Part shown: piece after piece, positions 9,591 to 21,421 of the stretch | Position numbering within the stretch: position 1 is the first letter of the stretch | How the letters are laid out: each line of letters starts with the position of its first letter | DNA from: Parietaria judaica | Lineage: Eukaryota > Streptophyta > Magnoliopsida > Rosales > Urticaceae | Length of the DNA stretch: 64,000 bases | Assembly (NCBI GenBank): GCA_954871525.1 | Contig: OX940861.1 | Coordinates: 41,243,201-41,307,200 of the forward strand | Reading direction: 5' to 3' | Notes under the pieces: model-generated | The model's input: only the letters and a program-made list of their open reading frames with translations | What the model was told of the DNA's origin: nothing | Databases searched by the model: none | Translations under genes and position numbers: made by a program

Positions 9591-11232
9591 ATAAATTACT
9601 ATCAACCACATAAGCTTTTTTTTTTAAATCCATGCTAATCTATTGAAAAGAGGAACTTTCAGTATATACTTTCATATTACAAATGTAAGCGAACACACAT
9701 ACTGACAGTACAAATAAACATACAAATAATTTCATATTACGAATACACAAACTGAATATACAAATATTTTCATATTCATACAGAGAAAGACATGTTATAA
9801 ATTATCATGACTTGAATATTCATCTTTTTATACAGAGCAACACAAGAACCCAAATATAAGGAAAAAAGCTAGCCATCAAACCCAAAAACCCAACCTGATC
9901 TTCGATTATCTCAACCAAAAATAGAGAAAAATTAACCAAATTGATCGCCTATCATCTCACTAGACAAAATAAAACATGTTATTCATACAAAAAATCAATT
10001 GAATTCAACCTGAGCAACACATGCTTGCAAAGTCCAAAAATCCCAAATTCTAGGGCACTAACGAGAAACTCAGCCTTCAGTCTTCACCCAAAACAGTCGA
10101 ACTACTGCTCTCGATTCTAGGGCACAACATAGTCTTTCAATGACAATTTAGCATAATGGAAAATCACTGGCAATGAAGAAAAGCGAAGGGAGAAAAAGAA
10201 AAGAACAACAGAACTCACATGGAATGCAGAGAGGAAGCGAGAGACATACCTTTCGTCGGCGACGGAGAAGTTCGCCGGAGAAGTTTGGCGGAGAAGATTG
10301 CCGGAGCAGAGAGAGATTGGGGAGGGAGAAGTGACGAAGAAAAGTAACGTGAGAAAATAGAAAAGGAAAGAAATAAGTCATTCAGATATGAGTAATCTGA
10401 CCGATTAAGAGGCCAGCCAGATGTATTCAGATGTGAAAATTAAAAAAAAAAACAAACACTCTTAATTATCCTAAATCTGACCCATTAAGATTAAGAAGCC
10501 CATTAAGTGCAAACAAACACACCCTAAGTCTTTGAATGTCGGTTCTTAGACGGCTCTTTGTCGACCTGGTTGGTCCATAATTAGTTTTCTTTGGAGCGGC
10601 TTATCGGGTTTTCGTTCCAAGCTGAGAACTTTGAACGGCTTCGTGGAATCTTTTTGGATTGATAAACTACATAAATTTTAGCTAGTTAAGACAAAGTCGT
10701 ACACCAAGAATGTTAGATGAATAAGAGTTCCATCTAAAAAAAAAACCGCAATGTCGAAGCAATATGAAACAAATCCTATAAATACATAAACAAATACAAA
10801 AGATCCCAGCAAATTTAGAGCCTAGAAAACTACTTTGTGGCTAAACCAAGTTGACCCAACGATGGCCCTAACCGCCACCTACCAACTGCTCTTTTGCCCG
10901 GAATTATTGATCTCCACAATTCTACGACTCCAAGATCGTCGCCGACTCAAAAGATCTCCGACGACATTGCAAAGCAGCAAAAAAAAACTCACACTGCACA
11001 ATGAGTTCCTCATGAAAAAAAACGAGTACGCAATGGAAATGTTATTATTATACATTCGTCGGGCTGACCAGGCTCTTAGATTTACAGAGGTGATAAGAAC
11101 GAAATAGAAGAGTTTCTTTACATTACCAAGTCGGACCGACATCTTCAGCCTCGAACCGACATCCATTCCATGCGCTATTGTTAAATAATGTAGTATGAAA
11201 AACTATCGTCAGCACTCTAACCTGCGAACGGC
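9591..11232. other. Harbinger right flank and START 3' region; no gene seen
   Basis: 9591-10524 is the non-coding right part of the Harbinger-like element. 10525-11232 is AT-rich intergenic sequence plus the probable 3' UTR of the START gene on the minus strand. Short open frames here show no recognisable family. Confidence 0.5.
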
Positions 11233-13532
11233 TCAGCTCGGTGAAGCACCGCGCTTTCGCAGCTTGCTGCAGACGTAGGCCATGGCGACTTTGGCACCCA
11301 AGCTTGGATGGCCTCGGGTGAGGCAGATAACACCGCCCAAGAGCAACAACCCGTTCGCCACCATTTTCTTCGACGGCTTGCGCAATAGCTTCCTCTCCTG
11401 ACCACCACCGGCCGATCCATGAGCAGTGTTCAGTGTCGTTAGGGATGTTTGTAAAATCTCGTCGTTTCGGGTAGCATCCAAATCGACCGGAACCTATATG
11501 GGAAGGGATAAATTAGTTGAGGAAAAAAAATGTGAACCACAATAAGAAGGTAAAGTAAAACAGCATTTCTTTTGGAAGACGGAGAATCCTAACCGGTTTG
11601 ATCAGAGTGACGGCATTAGGTGAAGAAGACTGAGGAATTCTAAAGGCAGGGTATTTCCGGAGAGCGCTGTCCATCTTACACACGTAGCTCCATATGCCCT
11701 TTGAAAATACCAGTTTCGCCATCTCCACATTTAAGCCGGCATCTTCTTGGTGGAACATTTTGATCTCGCACGCATTTCTTCCAGGAACTGTATAAAAATG
11801 GAAGAAAGATAGTAATTACAAGAACATAGACGTTTTTATTAACTAAAAATAACATATTTTATCGAATTATTGAGCAGCAAGCCCGGTAATTAAACTTACC
11901 CTTTCTGATTCGCCATCCGGATCTGAAAAACCTAACACGAACGTACTTCTTTTGCTTCGGTGCAGAAGGATATTCACATTCCTGAGAGTGCAAGATATTA
12001 AATCGTCATCTACCTAATAACAAATATTATATAGAAGAAAAAAAACTCTATGCTCATCAAACCCATCTGTGGCATGTAAATTTCAAAACTGAAGGTTGCT
12101 ATTTACCTTAATGAAACAGTAGAATGTATTATCCTTCCCTTCCCACAATCTCCAAGCCAACACATATTCCCTCGGCGTCAAGAGTGGAAACTTTTTTATA
12201 GTTCTGCCAACTTCAACCCCGCTATTTTCATCCACGTCCAACTGCCAATGATCTACCGTCGTCTTGTCCCACTGCTTTCTGTAATCACTGTCCATATAGA
12301 AGTCTCTCAAAATCTCGGGAGAGCAATCCTCGAACACCGTCACACTCAAGTATTTCAAAGGAGCATCCTGAAACAAATATACTAATATGATTCTATTACT
12401 TAACTAATTACAATTAACTCTGAGCAAAAATAACACTAATTACAATTACCAAAATGAACTCTATAATTTCAGATGGTATAAAAAATCAAAGAAGCAAAAC
12501 CTTGGGATTGCAGCATTTAGCAGTGTATGAGAGAAGACCGTTGCTTTTGTCAATGACGTTATCCCATCTCTCGCTCTCGCTTTCCTTTCCATCTAACTTC
12601 TCTATCAAGAACATTAGATCGCTTTCCGATACAATCTCCTCGATCCTGCACAGCGATATTGACCCGACAGGCGACAACCAGTCAATTTTTTTACTAGGGG
12701 TGTGCACAGGTTGGATTAGGCCGTCCAAGCGCTCTACCCCAATCCCAACAGCCCATTTTAGGTTGGAGAAAATATGCCCAATCCAATCCGAAAATTTCAA
12801 AGGCACAATCCAAACCGGTCCAATAAAACTCCGGGTTGGATTTGCTTTGGACCTAGTCAGTCCTGATTCGGGTGATCCGATAAATTTACGTAAGTTTCAA
12901 TAAACAAAAGCTCTCTAAAACATTTAAATTCGATCCATAGAATTCAAACATGAATCCAAAGACATAAATTCATAATTGCTTTTTTCCCATAGTCGGGCTG
13001 TCGAGTCAACCGGACCCGTAGACTATTCGGGCTAGCCCGATCCAACCCAATTATGGACGGATCGGACCGGGACCGGGGGCCAACCGGATTCGTTTGATTG
13101 CGCCACAAAGTAAATACGTTATGCAGATGCTTACAAGTGCTTCTTAATCACAAACAAAATCATTAATTTCCTCGATAACAGCACATACTAACTCTTCCAT
13201 AATCTGATGATCCAATCGCCAAATTCCCCCAAAACCATAAGAACAATGAAGACCCAAAATGCAATCACTTACCCGAATTGGGAAGCCTGAGAGGCAGAGT
13301 GGGTGGGATTCGAAGCAGAGACGAGCTGCGAGTTGGAAATCGAAGAGGAATCGGAGCGAGAGAGAAATGAAAAGAAGAAGGAAGTTTTCCTGAACGAGTG
13401 CCATAAGAAGATGAAGAAGAGAGCGAAGAGAGTAGCCCAACCGCCATAGACGTTTTGGCGCCAGAAATCGTGGGACCAGGATCCGCCATGGAAGGAGATC
13501 GTCGATGATCCCGATTCCCAGAAACTGGACAT
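11233..13532 (-). CDS. START-domain lipid-binding protein
   Basis: Six minus-strand exons with GT-AG introns: 13273-13532, 12501-12645, 12107-12367, 11900-11981, 11594-11787 and 11233-11493. They total 1203 nt, 400 residues plus stop, with all phases agreeing. The protein has an N-terminal membrane segment (residues about 30-47, WATLFALFFIFLW). It then has a START/polyketide-cyclase-like lipid pocket domain (about residues 95-300) with SVTVFEDCSPEILRDFY, RKQWDKT, KKFPLLTPREYVLAWR, YVRVRFFRSGWRIRKVPGR and MFHQEDAGLNVEMAKL. A second hydrophobic stretch lies near the end (VANGLLLLGGVICL). START domains bind and move lipids between membranes. It looks like the orthologue of Arabidopsis At3g13062, from memory. 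Intron 1 (12646-13272) holds repeat-like, GGACCGGG-rich sequence, probably a transposon remnant. Nothing suggests decay. Confidence 0.9.
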
Positions 13533-13917
13533 GATCGAATCGTCTTGGTTTGAATTGGGATTTTCGTGGCTAGGTTTGCTCAGTCAACATTGATTTGGAC
13601 AGTTAACAGACGAATGCATGAAGAAGCCCTATCTTTCTCATCACTGTATTGTGATGTACTTTATAACTTGTAATTTTGTATCTATCTATGTGTATAATTA
13701 AATATTACAAAATATTTATGTGATGTGTAAAATTCAGAAATAATTAAATTTGTGTGCTTCACTAAAATTAAGTCATATTTATAAATTATATTTAGCTATA
13801 TATATAAATATATAAATATATATATATATATAAGTTTGGTCCATACTCCTCGAGCAGTCAGTTCGCCACGTGTCAATTTTGATAGACTTGATTATTGAAT
13901 AAGTCACATGTATGATC
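13533..13917. other. START 5' flank, AT-rich
   Basis: Probable promoter and 5' UTR of the START gene on the minus strand, then AT-rich sequence with a TATATA run at about 13797-13832. No open frame of note. Confidence 0.5.
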
Positions 13918-14030
13918 GTGGTTGCTAGGATAGCCTAGTGGTAATTCCACACTACCTCCAAAGTGGAGGTCGTGGGTTTGATCCCCACATGTAGCAAAGC
14001 TGCCTTCAAAAAAAAAAAAAAAAAAAAAAA
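13918..14030 (+). mobile_element. tRNA-derived SINE with poly(A) tail
   Basis: Contains a pol III A-box-like TAGCCTAGTGG (13932-13942) and a B-box-like GGTTTGATCCC about 30 bp later, then a poly(A) run of about 23. It is flanked by a perfect 17-bp direct repeat AAGTCACATGTATGATC (13901-13917 and 14031-14047), the signature of LINE-mediated target-primed insertion. About 113 bp long. Not a functional tRNA gene: no cloverleaf was built and the A-tail plus duplication fit a SINE. Confidence 0.85.
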
Positions 14031-14094
14031 AAGTCACATGTATGATCTCAATAACAGGATTCTTAAGTCGAGCCATCGAATCTCATTTAAATGC

Positions 14095-14771
14095 TGTTGG
14101 AAATAATTGCAGTTAAATAAAATTGAGATAGCGTCGAGCGGGTCGAAATGTCGAACACTCAAGACGAACGGTCTATCCAATTACCGGGATTTGTTCCGAT
14201 GTTAAAACGTTACGTAAAACGGCTATATTGATTATAACCGTTACGAATATTGAATTCAATTTATTATGTTTCGGATTAATTGCAATTTATTAGTAGCCGT
14301 TATAGAATTGATTGACAATCAATTCATTGACGGTGACCTCGATCTATTTCGACACACCACAATCAAAATCACTTTCCGAAATCTCTCTAGAAAATATGAG
14401 TTTGCTTCCCGGTTTTTCACTCCGCAAACTCAAAATTTCATGCTTCCCATTGTTTTATGTCGTGAGTCTTTCGGTAACGGAGTTCAAGAAGGTTCAGTTC
14501 GCCGGTGAACTTCGAAGTGCTACGGAGTTCTCGGTTATCCCGTTATATCCTGTGAAGCTATCGCCTAACGAACCTCAAGCACGTAGAGGAGGCGAATCAA
14601 GCTTTAAGGAGAGCGTCCAACGCGTCTCGGGAATCGCTAACAGTTTTCTCTTTTTACAGATTATCAAGAACCTTTTTTCGGTTCAAAGTGGCAAGCCGGT
14701 GCTCGTCAATCCAAGATTCATCCGATAAGTATCATCGAATCTCTTCGCTTACTGTTTTTCGTTACCCAACA
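14095..14771 (+). repeat. Left (5') LTR of LARD-like element
   Basis: Starts TGTTGGAAAT; internal block shared with the right LTR to ATCCGATAAGTATCATCG at about 14717-14740, then diverges. The end is placed at CCCAACA. Confidence 0.7.
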
Positions 14772-17406
14772 ATTTTAAAGCTTGATTTCTTGAGCTTTTT
14801 TATGATTACGAGAAATGAAACGATGTGGTAGAAGAGTACGTGAGGAGAAATATTGTTACTGGATTTCCAAGATGTCATCATCGGATTCTTTTCAAGGAAC
14901 ACTCTGCAATCTTAACTAGAGATTGAGATGAAGCGACGATACTATAGCATTGCGGTTGCCGTCATCAGTGAGTTCGCCGGCGCCGAGAAGCACGGAAAGC
15001 TCCGCCGCCGCTTTGTGCAGGAACCTCTGACTCGGATCGTGACGACGTGTATGTTCACGCGGTAAGGACAGTTGTGTTTTCTTTATATTTTGCAGCACGA
15101 TGACTCAGAGCTTTGGCCATGGATTTTCATCGCTGATCAATTTTGGGGACCGTTTGTTGCTTGATCAGAGCATTAAAAGCACAGTAAATACCTAAAGGTA
15201 TGTTTCCGGTATAGTGCGTTTAATCACGTAACCTATGATTTAGCAATTAATCTTTATGGAAATTTTTATAACCATTTTAATGCTGATTCTTTAATGCGGG
15301 ATAACATGGACGAAAAATTTGGGCCTGGATATTATTAAGTTAGGATGTGCTTTTAATTTTTTTTGGAAAAAGGCAGCAAACTAAGTATCTGTATACGTTT
15401 AGTGAGAAATTGTTTTATATGTCCGTATACTTTTTCTTAGTTCCTTTGGAGAAATTTAGACATGTGTTCAGTGAAACGTATATAGATCATTCATTTTCCT
15501 TGTTGATCAATTCGTATATGTACGCAATACATTTTTGATCAATTCGTATATGTACGCAATACATCATTAATGTTCTTGCCATAAATTGATATCTAATGAG
15601 AGATAAAACGTGTTATGGTCTGGCTCCTGTTAATATGCCAAGGCATGTGCATATAAGTTTGTTGTAAGATAATGTTCCCAATGTTAGGCTTAAATAAGCA
15701 AACGAAATGATAATATGTTGGGATATATCTTAAGTTTTGCAAAAACAGATTAATTTCTTTTATGTATAAAGAGAGAATTTATTTTATAGAGAAATAATTA
15801 TGTTCATCCAGTACACCCGATTATTGATCGAGGTACTAAGACGTGAGACGTGGAACTAAAATTACGAGATGGCAATTGTCGAAATGAAAAGAATATTTTC
15901 ATTCGAGAATGTTAAGTATTTCTTGAGAGAAATTTGTAATTCCAAATTCATTGGAAAATATGTACACGGAAATTTTGCGACAAAATATATTTTGTTGAAG
16001 TACACTTGATTATCGATCAAGGTACTTGTACATTTAATTGAAATTATGGTTTCAATTTAAAAAATGTCACTTGACTCGTTAATGAGGCTATAATCGCTCA
16101 ATTGATTAAGTACATGCATATGTGCATAACATATTTATGACGACAATGTCGAACTCTATTTATCAGAGATAAATTAGAGAAGTTCAAAGGTTTGTGAACA
16201 TTGAATTCCAATTAATACCTGAAAATGTGGGGGCGTTTACTAGAAAATATTAGCTTCACATTAAAGTTGATGTATATGAGTCAGAGGACAATAGAATGCA
16301 TCTATATATGATATGTTCATAATTGAACTAGGAATTAACTCTGAAGTGTGATTCAAAGAATATTGGTATTTAATGGAATATAATAAAGAATGCATCGGTT
16401 CACATTCTTGAAGGATTTAAAATCGATTAAGTGGGTACGCTTACACCCATGGGAAAGCTTCAAAATAAACGTGAGAGATTAACAATAGAATCTTTACATT
16501 GTCTTAGACAAATATGGCAATAAGGCCGAGTGGCTAAGAAAATATTTGGAAGATATTTTGAAATGGCAAAAACCGCGTCTATAATTTGCATCGACTATGA
16601 AATTAGTATGCAATTAAAAGAGCGTAAACCATGTTCATAATGGCAAGTCTAGACATGTATGTCGTAGACACATTGTCGTTGAACAACTACTCTCGAAGAA
16701 ATTTATCATAATTGATTATGTGAATCAAATGATAATGTTGTGTGGATCCGCTACCTAAAAGGGTAAAAATGAGAGTTGGTTGTGAAATCATCAAAGGGAA
16801 TGTGACTTAAGCCCATTGAAAAATGAAGTTTTACAGTGGAAACCCAACCTAGCTGACTGGAGATCCCAAGAACTAGGTTCAATGGGACAACGTAGCTGTA
16901 AGACTTTAACGGATCACTGTGGGGGTTACACCCTCTCTCCGTTCCTAAGATGAAAAATAGTGATATGTACGGTTAAAGATAAGCTAATAGAAAGCTTTTA
17001 ATGATTCTTACACGTCGGTAAATGATAACCGAGCGGAGCATAGTTTTCTTTTAGTAAGATCACCTATGTTAGAGTGAAGTGGGGTCGCTTCAACGGAATT
17101 GTAAAGGGCGCAAGTTCCGTAAACTCTCGCAGAACCAGATGGTGTTCATGACCATGAACGAACACAATAGTGAGAACTGAATCTGTCTAAGGAGAATTCT
17201 GTGTGAGGTATATTCTCACTTACACTAATGGTCGAACAGTTCAAAGACATCGCGTCTACTGATCACCAAGTAAGGAAATATACTTTCACAAGGGAAGGTT
17301 CAAAGGGTTACACCTACCTATCCTATGCAGGATTTGACTGCCGAACTCTGTTACCCGAGTCAGGTGTTGTCAAGAGTGATCTGTCAATTTTATTTATGTG
17401 GGGGAT

Positions 17407-18145
17407 TGTTGGAAATAATTGCAGTTAAATAAAATTGAGATAGCGTCGAGCGGGTCGAAATGTCGAACACTCAAGACGAACGGTCTATCCAATTACCGGG
17501 ATTTGTTCCGATGTTAAAACGTTACGTAAAACGGCTATATTGATTATAACCGTTACGAATATTGAATTCAATTTATTACGTTACGGATTAATTGCAATTT
17601 ATTAGTAGCCGTTATAGAATTGATTGACAATCAATTCATTGTCTCCTTCCCACATCTATATATTGACGGTGACCTCGACCTATTTCGACACACCACAATC
17701 GAAATCACTTTCCGAAATCTCTCTAGAAAATATGAGTTTGCTTCCCGGTTTTTCACTCCGCAAACTCAAAATTTCATGCTTCCCATTGTTTTATGTCGTG
17801 AGTCTTTCGGTAACGGAGTTCAAGAAGGTTCAGTTCGCCGGTGAACTTCGAAGTGCTACGGAGTTCTCGGTTATCCCGTTATATCCTGGGAAGCTATCGC
17901 CTAACGAACCTCAAGCACGTAGAGGAGGCGAATCAAGCTTTAAGGAGAGCGTCCAACGCGTCTCGGGAATCGCTAACAGTTTTCTCTTTTTACAGATTAT
18001 CAAGAACCTTTTTTCGGTTCAAAGTGGCAAGCCGGTGCTCGTCAATCCAAGATTCATCCGATAAGTATCATCGAATCTATTCGCTACTGTTTTGTTATTA
18101 TTCGTTTCTCATATATTATCATCATATATAGAATTATACCTAACA
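17407..18145 (+). repeat. Right (3') LTR of LARD-like element
   Basis: Starts TGTTGGAAAT after the polypurine tract and ends ACCTAACA, followed by AATGC. The open frames inside (17620-18131) mirror those in the left LTR and are not genes. Confidence 0.85.
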
Positions 18146-18150
18146 AATGC

Positions 18151-19446
18151 ATCTCCATTCCCCTAGTTATATCTCAAATGAGATGTCAATCCCGGAATTC
18201 TTTAAGTAAATCGTGGATACGGACCCAAACCTGAGTGTAGGGTCGAACTTAGGAAACCAACTGAACAATCGAAGAATACAAGGGTTGAGATGAATTGATT
18301 CCCGACCCAAAAATTATAGGGGAAAACCCCATCCGACGAAGATAAGTTCATTGAGAATCTCACATAAAAATTGAACTTTAATTTTTATTTACATAATTAC
18401 GTTGAAATTTTACTTTTGAAGAGGATAACTCTACTGAGGATTGAATGTTTGCACACTACTGTCAACCGATTATTATAAGTTTCTTGTGATTCTTTTACGC
18501 AAAAGAAGGCGCCCAACCTCAAGCAACAAGGGCGAGGAGGAGGCGTCAATCTGGGTGTTTTCGGGTGGTCATGGTCTTCACAAAGGCCGATCAGACCCTT
18601 TACACTTTCAACGCTTCTTCTATGTTTCTCTTCACGACGATGGCCTTTCGGGTGAATGTCTTTGAACCGGCGGAAGAGTCCGGGAGAGACAATCCAGTAT
18701 GACTATTTTATCTCCCGAACCTCCTATATGTGGGTCCGAGAGTTTAATCTTCATCAAATCATCATTCCGTGGGAGTGTCGATGCCTTTTATAGGCGAAAG
18801 AGGGCATGGGTCGTGGCATAGTGAACGAGCCTAGGGAATTTTGCACGTGGGATAGGAAAGCCTCGTCGGCATTGAGTTGACTTGTCAATCACTTCTTTTC
18901 GTTGATATATTCATTCAAATGGGATGGAGGTGCGTAGAAGAACAAAAAAAAAGTGATTCCGAAACTAAAAAAGACTCGGACAGAAATGCGGATTACGGAC
19001 TACACGCCGAAAGGGCTCCTAGGCCAAGGGAGAAAACCCAAAAAAAAAAAGACCCAAGCTATATCTATTCTCAAAATTTGAATGGAAGCATCAAAGTGTA
19101 AATAATATGGCAAACGTTAGCATCCACGTAGCATTTTAAAAATATTAATATTTTCATTTTTTTTAAGGTGAGTAAGTGTAATTTAAATTGAAGTGAGGTA
19201 TTTTTTTTCTTGCTATCGTCTCTTACGTAGGGGTGAAACCGAAATCGAGAACCGAAAAATTAACTTTTTTTGTTCATGTTCTGAAAAATTGGAAACTTTT
19301 TTTTTGGGTTAATTGCGGCGAAAATACCCAACCTTTGACAATATTCTCCGATAGGTACCTAACCTCAATAAATGTAGGCGAAAGTACCTAACGTCGCACA
19401 TTTGTCGCCGACCAAATAACACCATTAGACACCTGCCTACGTGGCC
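18151..19446. other. Unclassified repeat-like intergenic sequence
   Basis: No gene recognised. The minus strand has a TATA-like CCTATAAAAGGCAT at about 18785-18798. The element start TAGGGGTGAAACC at 19229 resembles the hAT-type MITE near 39.7 kb, but no matching right end was found. 19305-19446 reads as degenerate repeats of a TACCTAACCT/TACCCAACCT type. Confidence 0.4.
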
Positions 19447-19451
19447 GTTAG

Positions 19452-19852
19452 TGTGACAGTCACTAATCCCGTGAGCCACGAGGGCAAGAACGGGTAAGTT
19501 GTGCAGTCCCACATCGCCTGGGCAAGGTGATGTGCTGATGGGACGTTCCCGAGACTGTGCATGTATGGGACTGCACGGTTATCGGAGATCATACATGTAT
19601 GGGACTGTATGGTCGAAGAGGCTTAAATGAATTGATTGGTACTACCTATGTCAACAAGATGCATCTTCTTTTCGGTTGCCCGTTCATAGGAACTCCAAAG
19701 TTAAGCGTGCTTGGCTTGGAGTAGTACTAGGATGGGTGACCTCCTGGGAAGTTTCTCGGGAAGCGTGCGAGTGAGGACAAAACACGCTAAAAAGACTCGT
19801 GGTTGGCCTGTGGGGACAGTCGTCGATTTGATTGAGCAGCCGGGGCGTTACA
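19452..19852 (+). mobile_element. Cassandra-type solo LTR (carries 5S rRNA-like segment)
   Basis: TGTGACAGTC...GGGGCGTTACA, 401 bp, flanked by a perfect GTTAG duplication (19447-19451 and 19853-19857), with no second LTR, PBS or interior. It holds a stretch closely matching plant 5S rRNA. Cassandra elements are small non-coding LTR elements (TRIMs) known for 5S sequences in their LTRs. A solo LTR arises by recombination between the two LTRs of a full element. Confidence 0.85.
19690..19756 (+). other. 5S rRNA-derived segment inside the LTR
   Basis: GAACTCC, then AAGTTAAGCGTGCTTGG (A-box region) and GGATGGGTGACCTCCTGGGA (C-box region) match the 3' two thirds of plant 5S rRNA in order and spacing. 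The 5' third is not recognisable, so it is a retroelement-borne copy and not a functional 5S gene. Confidence 0.85.
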
Positions 19853-19917
19853 GTTAGGCTCTCTCATGTGGCGTGCCACGTGGCACAAACTGCCACGTGG
19901 CCAAACTATAAAATACA

Positions 19918-20035
19918 CTAAAAACACTATATTATAAAAAGAAAATATAAAATACACTATATTACACTATATTATAAAAAGAAAATATAAAATACACTAT
20001 ATTATAAAAAGAAAATATAAAATACACTAAAAACA
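19918..20035. repeat. Tandem repeat, about 32-bp AT-rich unit
   Basis: Three to four copies of ATATTATAAAAAGAAAATAT with flanking AAATACACT, slightly degenerate. Confidence 0.75.
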
Positions 20036-20268
20036 TACTAAAAACTTAAAAATGACATGTAATTTAAAGCCAAAATCGGTACCATAAACCGAGAGCCGAA
20101 GTACCGATTCCCGATTTTAAGCTAAATTTCTCAGATTTTTTTTATAAAAAAAAAAACTTGTCCGGTACAAGACGGGGAAATGGATACGAAATAGTGATTG
20201 TTTTTGTCACCCAGAAAAACACTCGAGGGCTAATCATGTTATTTATCAAGAGTTGAGGACCATTTGTG

Positions 20269-20276
20269 CTATAAAG
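20269..20276 (+). promoter_or_regulatory. Possible TATA box of RPN6
   Basis: CTATAAAG about 30 bp upstream of a pyrimidine-rich leader that ends in a clear donor at 20424. Position fits, but no transcript evidence is available. Confidence 0.4.
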
Positions 20277-20423
20277 AGCTTTCTTTTTGTTTTCTTTCTC
20301 CTCCTCGTCAAGTTTCCATTTTTCTCACCGTTTCAATCTTCACTCTCTCGAATTCTCTCTCTGCAACCCCGTCTCTCTGCTTCTTCCTCCATCTCCGTCG
20401 CTCCCAGATTCCAACCTCTCGCC

Positions 20424-21395
20424 GTAAGTTCGCTGCTTTCCCTTCTCTACTCTTCATTTCCGATTCTAGGGTTTTCACTGGCGTCGATAGGCTTCGCGTG
20501 AGCTTCTGATCTCGTATCACGCAATTTCCATTTCCGATCTGCGATTTAGCTCTAGTGATGTTCGTTCTGTGTCTTGAGATTCGCTTTTAGGGCTCTCCTA
20601 ACTCCTCTGATCTGGATTTGGGTTCGCTCCTACGTAATTTGATTCGCCTCTCTACTTCATGAGAACTTTTCTTGAGATTTGTAGCTTGTGGAGCTTAAAG
20701 TTAGCTCAAATTTTTCGAATTTGGTTGGTCAATGGAGACAAATGGAAAGATAGATGGTATTATTTGTAGCAAAATATATATACATATATGGAAGTATTGT
20801 GTGATGCTTCTCTTGCTATAAGTTTTTCCATTGTTGATTTCTTGCTTGAAATCAAGAAAGCCCTTTGTTCTGTTCTTCCTCATTATGTTGAAGTTTGATA
20901 TCGAACATTGTTTTTCTGTGTGCATAATCAATTGGTCCTTCATTTTAACCAGGCAGTAGCTTATTCTGATATCTGTCATATAACTACTTTTGGATCGATT
21001 AGAGAGGAAGGATTGTTTACCTGCTTCTTTTTATTCCCAGTATTAGGATGTTGATGTGTTCTTTTAGTTTGTGTTGCTACCGAGAACTCATGTTGGAATC
21101 GTGTTTGGCTTTACACTTGTGGTGCTAGTAAAAAAAAACTACCTTGGCATATATTAGGTTGTATGAATTGGTCCTTTGTGGAGTTCAATCAATTCAGATC
21201 TCATTTTCGAATACTGAAGATAATGCGTTGTCTAATTCCTATTAATATTTGAGAAATGGTGTAGTTATTGGTTATTAACTTTGTATGAACCGAAGTCTAC
21301 CAAAATAACTTAATTTTGCTTAGCGTTGTACTGACTGGAACATGATCGTGCATCAATTGTACCACTGAATGTAATGAATTTATCTCTTTTTGCAG
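20424..21395 (+). other. Leader intron of RPN6
   Basis: Donor CGCC/GTAAGT at 20424 follows a CT-rich leader; acceptor TTTTTGCAG/GAG ends at 21395, 26 bp before the ATG. A roughly 970-bp intron in the 5' UTR is common in highly expressed plant genes and often raises expression. This is an inference from splice signals only. Confidence 0.65.
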
Positions 21396-21421
21396 GAGTA
21401 GGGTGTTTCTTAGAAGCGGCG

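Larger units (their letters stand above)
3641..10524 (-). mobile_element. PIF/Harbinger-like element, split by a Copia insertion
   Basis: Ends are inverted: GGGTGTGTTTGTTTG at 3641 and CAAACAAACACACCC ending at 10524. Each end is flanked by TAA (3638-3640 and 10525-10527), the 3-bp TWA duplication typical of PIF/Harbinger elements. Without the 5.5-kb Copia insertion the element is about 1.36 kb. It carries one recognisable transposase exon on the minus strand (about 9349-9590, continuing at 3825 to about 3800). The subterminal motif TCTGAATCTGAATGCA recurs in the family members near 53.3 kb. It is non-autonomous: most of the transposase, including the catalytic C-terminal part, is missing. 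Confidence 0.8.
14095..18145 (+). mobile_element. Large LTR retroelement without gag-pol (LARD-like)
   Basis: LTRs of about 677 bp (14095-14771) and 739 bp (17407-18145) both begin TGTTGGAAATAATTGCAG and end AACA. A perfect AATGC duplication lies at 14090-14094 and 18146-18150. A polypurine tract GTGGGGGAT ends at 17406, so orientation is plus. The 2.6-kb interior has no gag, protease, integrase or RT motif and only short open frames. The left LTR lacks a 24-bp piece present in the right (17641-17664) and differs in its last 50 bp. The usual tRNA-Met PBS is not obvious after the left LTR. It would depend on proteins of a related Copia-type element; the Copia assignment is an inference from the LTR ends and PPT. 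Confidence 0.8.

Noticed and set aside
13918..14030. tRNA gene (A and B boxes present)
   Set aside because: No cloverleaf or anticodon arm recognised; poly(A) tail and 17-bp duplication show a SINE.
14266..14728. Open frames of 80 and 138 residues, mirrored at 17620-18131
   Set aside because: They lie in the two LTRs, show no family, and are repeated only because the LTRs are.
16500..16560. Possible tRNA-like GCCGAGTGGCTAAG motif
   Set aside because: Only an A-box-like string; no B box or cloverleaf nearby.
19690..19756. Functional 5S rRNA gene
   Set aside because: Only the 3' two thirds of 5S matches and it sits inside an LTR with target duplication; it is a Cassandra-type segment.
20253..20509. 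Two 81-82-residue open frames upstream of RPN6
   Set aside because: They cross the CT-rich leader and its splice donor at 20424; composition is that of a pyrimidine-rich 5' UTR.
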